A stretch of 21,209 nt of DNA from Gnetum montanum. Lineage: Eukaryota; Streptophyta; Gnetopsida; Gnetales; Gnetaceae. Below the pieces are notes generated by a model, which saw only the letters and a list, made by a program, of their open reading frames with translations, was not told the origin of the DNA and did not search any database. The stretch is taken from contig MNCI01005950.1 of assembly GCA_015680685.1 (NCBI GenBank), positions 1,831-23,039 of the forward strand. Direction: 5' to 3'. The position numbers were made by a program, and so were the translations under genes. Below, piece by piece: positions 9,579 to 17,425 of the stretch. Numbering within the stretch: position 1 is the stretch's first letter; every line of letters starts with the position of its first letter.

Positions 9579-12500
9579 ATGAATTCCAAACAAGCTTCAA
9601 CATCAATCCGAAGCATACTCGCCATCTTGCCCATCCATTAAGAGACCAAGATTGACAACCTTAGGAATCTTGTAATGGCAGAGCCAAGGCAATCCCTTAG
9701 GTTGTGTGGGCAAGATCCAAAGTATGCCACACTAAGTGATGAACAATACAACTTCATTTGCACAAAGATTAAAGTAGGATTATTTGTAGACCTCTTAGAC
9801 ATGGAAGCAAAGCAAGGCTATGAACTTATCCATCGGAATGGATAGGAGTCCTTCCCCTCCTCACTTGACATCATCCCACTCACAGAGACCTACCAGTGGA
9901 TGCTAGCCTAGCTCATCTAAACAAGTGAGTGCGAAGTAGGCACAAACTACAAAGAACCCTTGAAGGAAGAATAGGATGAGTTTGAAGCTTGCTTCGAGCT
10001 CAAGGGCTCCTTCCATACCATCTTCCAGTGAGCGATCCTTGGACTGGCTCTTCTGCAATCCCATTCACTTGTTCTTATTGAGATGGTCATAGCACCAGTG
10101 TCACCATCTAGGTCAATGCCCATTATAGTAACTGACTAGACACATCCTGATGTGCTAGCTCCCTTTAGCTTGCCCTTTGTGGCATCATTGCCATTTGTCC
10201 AACCATCACTGCCTAGTGCATCTGTGTCAACTCAACCATACTTCCATGTAAGGTCTATCTCCATGCCCCATGCTACTCAGGCATCCTACATCTTGCCTAT
10301 CTTGTCAGCATCCCTAGCATCAACCCAACCCACATATGCATCACCCACCCCGATCGCCATCCCTGTAGCACGACCCATGCATCAAGCCCATTCGGTGATT
10401 CTGCAATCCACAACAAGGCCATGGACCACACCATTAGTCCAACAACAAGTTGCACAACTAGCACAGTTAGTTGGAACATCTCATAACTTAGACTAGGCAT
10501 TCTAGATGATTCAAAGCTTGATGGAAGAGATGAAGCAGCTTAAGGTTGCCTTCTTTGAAATTTTCAAAGTATTGGACTTTTACTAGGATGACCCTGTCAG
10601 TCTTGTGGTCCCATCGTTAACTCTCCCAGCTAGGGTCCCACTACCTTAGTTTACAAAATACAATGGTAAGGAGGATCCCAATGCACATCTAGCTACATTT
10701 AGGTTGAAGTGTTTGTTGTTGTAGGCATGGCTACACACTATCATGCGCATGTTTGCCATGTCATTAACTAGCAAGGCACTAGATTGTTATTGTGCATCAC
10801 CTAGAGGCTCTATCTCCTCTTTGGAGAATCTCCTGAGCTAATTCATGATGCACTTCAAGTACAACTTGAAGCCAAAAACCACCCTAGACCAACTAATACA
10901 AATTAAGTAGGGCTCCTTAGAGCTTGTGCAAAAATTCATCCAATGATGGAGTATCTCGTTGAACAAAATATAAGAGCCAATAGCCGAAACACACCTCCTA
11001 GCCATATTTAAGGGTGTAGTTAATGACTTCATAAAGTCAAAATTATACTACTTGGGCCTGTAGCCTTTAATCCAAGCCTTTTCCTAGACCAAGAGCATAC
11101 AAGATGCAGCCAAAGCCAATAATGACCCAGCCTACATGGCCTATAAAAACTTGCATGCGAGGAAGGACAAGGATAAAGGGAAGTAAAATGCAACCATGGC
11201 AACTGTGGCCAAAGAGGCTAAAACAACCAACCTGAGGCTAATGACCAAGCCACCCAAGGCCTCAGCCAACAACAAAGCCACTAATCATAGCACTGCAACT
11301 AACTAGTCCACATCACCAGTGGCCATAATGCAAGCTACTCCAAGGCTTAGCTTTAAGCATAAGAATCGCTTCAAGTACACCCTGCTACCATTAAAACCTT
11401 TAGAACTGTTGGACTAACTGCTAAAGGCTAAACGTATCCAGTACAAGCAAATGTCTAAAGATGCTTACAAAAGACATAATAGATATTGTGAGCTCCTAAG
11501 GAATCCTGCATCGGTAGCACCGAATGAGCCCCCAATCTTGAAACACTTTAGGTTGGATCGATTTTGCCACTACCACCAGTTGCTCGGTCACAACACTGAT
11601 TTTTACATAGCTCTACAATATGACCTCCAAAGAATGATTGATAGAGGTGAGTTGGTACTTGACACTGCTAACCTAGTTAGACCTCAAAACTAATCTATGA
11701 GGGTGTACAAGGACCTTCTAAATGCGAATGATGCTGGCTATGTCATAGATGCTATCAGCATTGATGACAACCTAGAATTTGTGCAACGGCCATTCATGGT
11801 TTGTGTATCCTCTGGTAGCACAAGGGCATCCACGACCCCTATGGGTTCAAGGCCTCATTTCATCATCAGAGTGCCACCTCAAGCACATACAACTCCCTTT
11901 GTGGTTAGGGTCCCATAGCATGTCATAGCAATAATGGTTCAACCATCCTTTATCATCAAGGTGCCACAACATGCTAACTCCTTACCTACCTGGAGTTTGG
12001 TAGTGGGCAATGCATCAGTCCCTTCCCATCCAAGAGCCAATCCTATTGGCAACACTAACAAACCCTCTAGGTGACAAGGCGGGAGGCCTAATGAGCATCT
12101 CACAGATAGAATGATTAGGCATCGCCAAGAGTAAAGGGTGCTGGGTCCACCAAAGCTGGTCCCTATATCTACAATCCCTATGGCCAAAACAACTAAAGAG
12201 GCCACCACCAGTAATTTGTAACTAAGCACCAAGGCCCCTGTGCAGGCCAAGCCAACAAAGACCAAGTTGCCTCCCTATGAAATTAATCTCTTAGGGCATA
12301 TGGAAGAAGTCAAAGTAAGTAAAAATGCAATTGATGGCAAAGACTTTATTGATACGTTAGCCTAAGTTAAGCAAGCACTCAAACATAAGAACACAACATT
12401 GAGCCTCTATGAGCTAATCATGACTTCATCTACCCACTGCGAAGTGCTAGTGTGAATGTTGACCTCCATTCCTATCATGGAGGAAATCTCAATAGATGAG

Positions 12501-13229
12501 AATTCCATGCATGTAGTGATGTTGCCTTCTACACCGCAGGAATCGAGCTCCACATCCCTTGAATTTTGTAATGAGGTAATTAAGGTTGATCCTGAGAAGG
12601 GTAAGGTCATAACAACCCTTATGTTTATCACCATACGTGTCAAGGAATGCAAGATTTGGAGGGTGCACATCAACGATGGGGTAGCAACAAATGTTATCCC
12701 ATACAGCATAATTAATAAGTTAGGCCTCGCAAACCAAATCAAGCCAACAAAAACCACATGCTTGAAGTCCTTTAATAGGTCACACATCATTGTGGCAGGG
12801 GAATAATTCACCACCACTATCAAATTCATTGTCATACAGGAAATGCCTAACTTTAACTTAATATTGGGTATGCCGTGGTTGGCCCAATTATGGACTGTCT
12901 CCTCTCTGATCCACTAAGAAATCCACCTTCCATATGAAGGTGATGAGGTTATTATCCACAGTGATAACACAACCCCTCTAGCCATCAACAACATAGATAT
13001 GGAGCATGGGTTAGAGATGGAATTTCCTGATGACATGTCCTCAACAAAGGATGAGAATGAAACGCATGAGGTAGACCCACCTGAAAGGACAAAAGAAGCT
13101 AGCGACTTACCGGAGGATGCCCTTTGGGTGGAATTGCCCTTTAATGTAGTGAGAAAGGGTCTAGGAGACTACCGAATAATGCACCCTAGGCCCTACACAC
13201 CTCCTAACCCACATCAGATTAGGAAGTAA
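9579..13229 (+). pseudogene. gag-protease polyprotein pseudogene, about 1,216 codons, no polymerase
   Basis: From ATG 9579 one reading frame continues to TAA 13227-13229 without a visible frameshift, broken by about 30 premature stops (by hand: about 14 TAG, 12 TAA, 4 TGA). Residues about 190-305 are Pro/Ser/Ala/Gln-rich. Residues about 348-530 form a Retrotrans_gag-type capsid domain: FTKYNGKEDPNAHLATF, then a Leu-rich helical region with FKYNLKPKTTLDQLIQIK. A CHYHQLLGHNTDFY segment (11564-11605) resembles the Cys-x-x-His...Gly-His-x-Thr...Cys motif of plant Ty3/gypsy gag, with its last Cys lost. A protease follows at residues about 1025-1120: INDGVATNVIP, then LILGMPWL. The frame then closes; no reverse transcriptase follows, which suggests a non-autonomous element. 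Confidence 0.82.
12630..12960 (+). pseudogene. Aspartic protease domain of the gag-protease frame
   Basis: VHINDGVATNVIPYS (from 12663) aligns with the V-x-x-D-G-G/S-S-x-N-V-x-P pattern of plant Ty3/gypsy proteases; here I-N-D-G replaces I-D-G-G, so the catalytic Asp appears to be Asn. NLILGMPWL (12859-12885) matches the conserved Leu-Gly-x-Pro-Trp segment about 60 residues further on. Two TAA stops interrupt the domain. If intact it would cut the gag precursor during particle maturation. Confidence 0.72.
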
Positions 13230-13550
13230 CTATGTGACTAAGGTACCCCCTTAGCTCGAAATGCACTAGGTGCCTACCTACCCTTTCTTCTATGCACCAT
13301 GTATTTTTAACTTTCTCTTGCATTGCATTTTTTTACATATCTATGTTTAGCCTGATTACTTAGATTATGCATCATTTTGCTTTGTTTATGCATTTATTTA
13401 CTTTTTTTTATGTATTCATTTGCTTAGTTTATGCATTCGCTCATTTAGTTTACCCTTTAGCAGTTATTAGATTAACGCATAAAAAACATCAAAATGCACA
13501 AAAAATTATATAAGCCAAAATTGCAAAAAGAGAGATAACAACATACTTAG
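13230..13550. other. AT-rich spacer after gag-protease with short T-rich repeats
   Basis: No gene is seen. Bases 13364-13452 hold about four imperfect copies of a 21-24 bp unit built around TTTATGCATT. The remainder is AT-rich, with an A-rich block near 13480-13530. Confidence 0.6.
13364..13452 (+). repeat. Short T-rich tandem repeat (about 4 units of 21-24 bp)
   Basis: TTTATGCATT or close variants start successive units, each followed by a T-rich tail (CATTTTGCTTTG, TATTTACTTTTT, CATTTGCTTAG, CGCTCATTTAG). The units are imperfect but evenly spaced. Confidence 0.55.
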
Positions 13551-13970
13551 CCCAGAATGGCCTTAAACTACCACTGTTAATCTTATCAATGTGGCCCATA
13601 ATGGCCTTAAACTAGCAATACAATGGGCTTGGAATGACCTTAAACTACAGCTGTAGCCTGGAATGGCCTAAAACGATCACTTTTAATTCTATCCCTATGG
13701 CTTGCCATGGCCTTAAATTGGCAATGTTGTGGCCTGAAATGGCCTTAAACTAGTAGCCATGGCTTGCTATGGCCTTAAAATGGCAACAAATGGCCCACCA
13801 TGTCCTTAAATTGGCAATACATGGCCCACCATGGCCTTAAACTAGCAACATTGTAGCCTAAAATGGCCTTAAACTATCGCCTCCAATCCCATTGTAGTGG
13901 CCCAATATGGCCTTAAACTAACATAAGCGCTCCTACCATGACCTTAAACTAGCATGGGGCCTGCAATGGG
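13551..13970 (+). repeat. Minisatellite of about 12 units, core ATGGCCTTAAACTAGCAA
   Basis: Twelve copies of a unit around ATGGCCTTAAACTAGCAA are counted. Most are spaced about 30-33 bp apart, with a few longer units (about 42-45 bp) carrying extra pyrimidine-rich sequence. Typical flanks are TGGCCCA or TGGCCTG before the core. Copies differ from each other by several bases, so the array is old. It lies between the end of the plus-strand gag-protease frame and the end of the minus-strand gene at 14201, so both genes run towards it. Confidence 0.9.
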
Positions 13971-14200
13971 TTAGTCACATTATCATTGCTTAATCCTAAG
14001 TTAACACATTAATTCATTGCATTATAAGCATAGGAAGTGCATAACAAATGACCATACAAAAAGAATTTTACACATCACACACAACACATAGCATATAATC
14101 ATCCATTAGATGTAATATGCATAGTAGTATATGGCATGAATAGCATCATAGCCAAAAATGTAGCAAAAAAGGCCCAACGGGGGGTACATCTAGGTCATGC
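13971..14200. other. Spacer between the minisatellite and the end of the antisense gene
   Basis: AT-rich sequence without a reading frame of note. It would contain the 3' untranslated region of the minus-strand gene that ends at 14201. A short G run (CGGGGGG near 14178) is the only marked feature. Confidence 0.4.
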
Positions 14201-14278
14201 TCAACTAGTGGTGCTAGGTGGGGGTGGTGGCTCTACTTCCTCCATTGTGTTGCTAGGGCTTGTAGTATCACCTGGTAC

Positions 14279-14371
14279 CTACCATAACCATAGCAAATAT
14301 GTGCAATAATTAAACAAATGTGCACTACAAAAGCTAACTCCAAACATCAAAAAGCATGAAAAAAAATTAAC
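14279..14371 (-). other. Intron 4 of antisense gene B
   Basis: Minus-strand donor CCCTCTCAG|GTTAAT and acceptor GGTTATGGTAG|GTACC. The frame LIDVGPSQ continues into VPGDTTSPSN at phase 0. The intron is 93 bp and AT-rich. Confidence 0.62.
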
Positions 14372-15195
14372 CTGAGAGGGACCCACATCGATGAGTTTTG
14401 GAGGTAACTTTTCAAGGCCAGCCTCTAAGCGCCAAAGGATCCCAACCTTGGAAAGTTGTGTTCAATCCTCCTAGTCAAAGTCAATCCTTACAAGGGTCTT
14501 GCCTTTTTCCATGACTGTCCATGTGGGTAGCTCCATTGAAAAAGGTAGTAGAAGAAGCCTGTTCGGAAGGGGTGATGATCTACCTTGCAGGAGAGTCACT
14601 CATCAACGGGTGTTGTGTGAATAACTTGTATGCCTGCTTCTTGCTAGTCACCTCAAGAAACATCTTGAGGTAGTGGTGTTTAGTAGACTCCTCCTTGTAC
14701 CATCATAGGTACACGTTGTGCTCTCACTTATATTGGTGCGCATGCTTCTTTTGTGTCTGCCCCCATTGATAGACCTTTGTGCTATAATTTTTCCAATCTT
14801 GGTTCTTTTGGATGAGCAAGTCCATCTAGAGCCGCTGCTCTATCAGCTCTCATGTGGCCTTGTTCTTACCTCTAAGAGCTATCCAATATCTTGCATACTT
14901 GATCTTAGAGGTATGCTAGGTGCTATCTCCCTATGATCTAGTCGCTAAAAAGTCATATCTAGATTGAAGATCTTTGATCTTCTTGTCTTAGCTAGTCACC
15001 CTCTCTTGTAGCTCATGCATGCATTTTCACAAGTGCTCATTCAAGTACCTACAAACCCAAAACACCTTCACATAGGAAAGCGTGCAGTTGTTCGATGTCT
15101 CATACATGTGACGAGCACCTGATTAACTTCAGGAGGGAGGTTAGGAAGGGCGTCCACCTTGGCCACCTTGCTTGGATCCCATCGCAGCTTAGGAC

Positions 15196-15286
15196 CTATG
15201 GGCATAAAACAATCGATCAATCTTAGTCAAAAACTAAGAATTTCAGTAGTAAAGTAACATAAACTAAAACAACATTGCACACATAC
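15196..15286 (-). other. Intron 3 of antisense gene B
   Basis: Minus-strand donor GAGCTCA|GTATGT and acceptor TATGCCCATAG|GTCC. Joining gives DHELS followed by PKLRWDPSKVAKVDALPNLP. It fits the frame LNDMVDYL...DHEL, which is one base shifted relative to the start of exon 3, so a small indel lies within exon 3. Confidence 0.6.
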
Positions 15287-15425
15287 TGAGCTCATGGTCT
15301 ACTTGTTACAAGTAGTCCACCATGTCATTCAACAATGCCTTCCATGAAGGCAAATTTATCTGGCATGTCTACCCATGGCTCCATGTAGTAGGTAGATGTG
15401 GGACCATTGGTGGGAATATCTAAGG

Positions 15426-15516
15426 CTATAACACAACAATGTAATTAGCACATGGCTGAACAATTAAAGATACTAAATAAAATAGGCAATAATAGATGGC
15501 AATACAAGTTAGTTAC
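15426..15516 (-). other. Intron 2 of antisense gene B
   Basis: Minus-strand donor CTAG|GTAACT and acceptor TTGTGTTATAG|CC. Joining the exons keeps the frame (phase 1): EGLLG continues into ALDIPTNGPTSTYYMEPW. The intron is 91 bp and T-rich. Confidence 0.65.
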
Positions 15517-15733
15517 CTAGCAAGCCCTCAGGTGTGAGTGTAGGGGGCTCACTTGGTTGCACACCATCGAACAAGCTATCAAAATCACCCCCATTAAGAT
15601 GGAGCAACCCCTCTTCCTCCAACTACTACAGGATCTTTGTTGCCTCATGTAGCTTACCTCCATGAGCCTCCTCCAAGATGCTTCCTCTACTACTACCTTA
15701 GTTGCTGCTCCTGCAACCCTCTCTCATTTTTCT

Positions 15734-15865
15734 CTGCAATTAATAGATATAGCACATTAGAACGCATAGCACATCACTAACTAATTAACAATATGGAATA
15801 ATAGAAAAAAAACATATAAAAATAAAAATATATACATAAATAACTAATGCACCATCCTAACTTAC
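15734..15865 (-). other. Intron 1 of antisense gene B
   Basis: On the minus strand the donor reads GTT|GTAAGT, a near-perfect plant splice donor, and the acceptor reads TTAATTGCAG|AGA. The intron is 132 bp, AT-rich and phase 0. Without splicing the frame closes four codons after the donor-side GTT. Confidence 0.65.
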
Positions 15866-17119
15866 AACATTTTCAGGTAAGCTTTGATGCTTGATGTGGA
15901 TCCTCTTGCTGCCTGGCTTCTTGATCTTAGGGGTAGCCTCCTCCTTAGGATGTAGCCTCTTGATCTTGGCCTTAGATGGTTCCACCATCTCTATGATATA
16001 GCAATTTTCCTTGTTTATATCCCTAGTGCTAACTGGAGGGCCCTCAGCTACACTATTAGATGAGTAATGTGATTGCCCTACAGGACCCTTGGTTATTACT
16101 GATAATGACTCATCGATGCCCTCTAAGTGGTCTTGCGCATCAGTAGTTGAGAACATGTGCTTAATCCATGGCTTGGATAGCTACTTATGATCCTGCATCA
16201 CCTATCGTCCATCATCTCGTACAACCAAGAGCTCTATGAACCTTTACAGGTATCTTGCGAAGAATGTGGAGTGGATGTGGGACCTCGCTTGGAGGTTGAA
16301 TCATAGTGTAGAGATCTCCACATGCAGGCCAATGGTTATATACGTAGCCTAGTTGAACCTTGTACCCTCCAATAGTGATGAGCAGCAAGGTATCCCTATG
16401 CTCAACCATACGAATACGAGTGTGTATGCACGATCCGATCGAATTCCACAGACGGACTAGTTGTGGCACGTAGATAGTTACACGTTGATCGTAGTTCGCT
16501 GTCTTCCCACCTGGACTAGTAATTGCTTAATCACATATGGTTTAGTCTAGAATGAGGTGTATGATGTGATTTCTAATATTATGCTACTCTTAAAGACAAT
16601 GAGAAATAACTTGATTAAGCTAATAAGCAATAGGAAATAAAATCTAAGTTAGCCTAAGTGCGATGAGCATCCGTCCTTAATCATCCGTCTACATCTTGAA
16701 GTTCATGTACTACGTCTGGGGTTACCAAGCATACATTACTCAAGCACTACTTGATGCGCTACTAGGTTACCAAGTAGTTGCACTTAAATGTTCGTGATTA
16801 AGACATACCCATTTTGCGCATTTTAATAATAGAAATAGTCATGACAATAAAAGAAATGTTAACTAAGAGAAAAATAAATAATAATCGATAATTAAACAAT
16901 TAAAAACTAAGTGAATGCTACAATGATGGAGTAATCTCAATCATTATTTTCAATGGTGTGCATGTCCAAGTACGTCACACTTCAAACAAAGGTTTCGTAC
17001 AATTACAAACATCACACTACGGGCATGCACTAGGGAAAGAACTGAAACTAACTAAAAATTGACAAAAAGACTCTACTCTAAAACTTACTTAAAATCCTTT
17101 CTTGTTTGCCCAAATGTTA

Positions 17120-17127
17120 TATTTATA
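17120..17127 (-). promoter_or_regulatory. TATAAATA box, minus strand, in repeat copy 1
   Basis: Read on the minus strand the sequence is CTTATAAATATA, a canonical plant TATA box about 745 bp upstream of antisense gene B. The same box stands at the matching place in copy 2. On the plus strand it reads TATATTTATA, so a bidirectional role cannot be excluded for this copy. Confidence 0.5.
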
Positions 17128-17145
17128 AGCCTACATAGGAATCAT

Positions 17146-17215
17146 GATATCGTGTATTCGATATCGTTATCTAGGTTGCGATATCATGTACTTGATATCG
17201 AGGATATGATATTAG
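17146..17215 (-). promoter_or_regulatory. GATATC palindrome cluster upstream of the TATA box
   Basis: Four GATATC palindromes and one near copy (GATATGATATT) occur within about 70 bp, immediately upstream of the minus-strand TATA box. Copy 2 retains GATATT and GATATC in the same place (20438-20461). The preserved position in both copies suggests a transcription-factor site array; the factor is unknown. Confidence 0.4.
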
Positions 17216-17425
17216 GGCTTGGCAAACCACGATTCATCATACCCCAATGACTGAATAACAATTTTTCCTTTAGTCAAACAAAATGAGAATGAGTTTAATT
17301 GATTACACAGTGGATAGGTATGGGATTATTGACTAACTAGGAATTACTCATGCTACAGTGTGGGATTGAAGAAAACAAAATTGGGACACATACACAGAAT
17401 TACAAAAGATAAAATTTATTGAAAC

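Larger units (their letters stand above)
14201..16375 (-). pseudogene. Spliced antisense gene B, unrecognised charged coiled-coil-like protein
   Basis: Reading on the minus strand, at least five exons can be joined: 16375-15866, 15733-15517, 15425-15287, 15195-14372 and 14278-14201, separated by GT-AG introns of 132, 91, 91 and 93 bp. Exon 1 reads FNLQARSHIHSTFFARYL and ends Lys/Pro-rich. Exon 2 is acidic (EEEGLLHLNGGDFDSLFDGV). Exon 4 is a long charged helical, probably coiled-coil, region (HELQERVTS, KKIKDLQSRYDFLA). The last exon reads VPGDTTSPSNTMEEVEPP and ends in TGA. Stops sit mostly where Gln or Trp codons would fit, and small frame changes occur in exons 3 and 4. The start is not defined. 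It may be an additional ORF of a retroelement or a captured host gene; I do not recognise the family. Confidence 0.68.

Noticed and set aside
11939-12265. A 108-codon minus-strand open frame with hydrophobic, membrane-like composition.
   Set aside because: It is the complement of the Pro/Thr-rich part of gag-protease; the hydrophobicity comes from that composition.
12407-12835. A 142-codon open frame on the minus strand, the longest ATG-initiated frame here.
   Set aside because: It is the complement of the protease part of gag-protease, shows no motif of its own, and exists because the sense frame is stop-poor in this stretch.
9579-13229. In-frame TAG and TAA at Gln-like positions might mean a ciliate-type genetic code.
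   Set aside because: TGA and Trp-position stops also occur, catalytic acids are changed by G-to-A type changes, and the spliced gene B and element types are plant-like. Cytosine deamination explains all of it.
16212-16469. An 85-codon minus-strand open frame starting inside repeat copy 1.
   Set aside because: Gene B exon 1 reads better in the neighbouring frame, which continues into the downstream Lys-rich segment and the first splice donor. This frame ends without a continuation.
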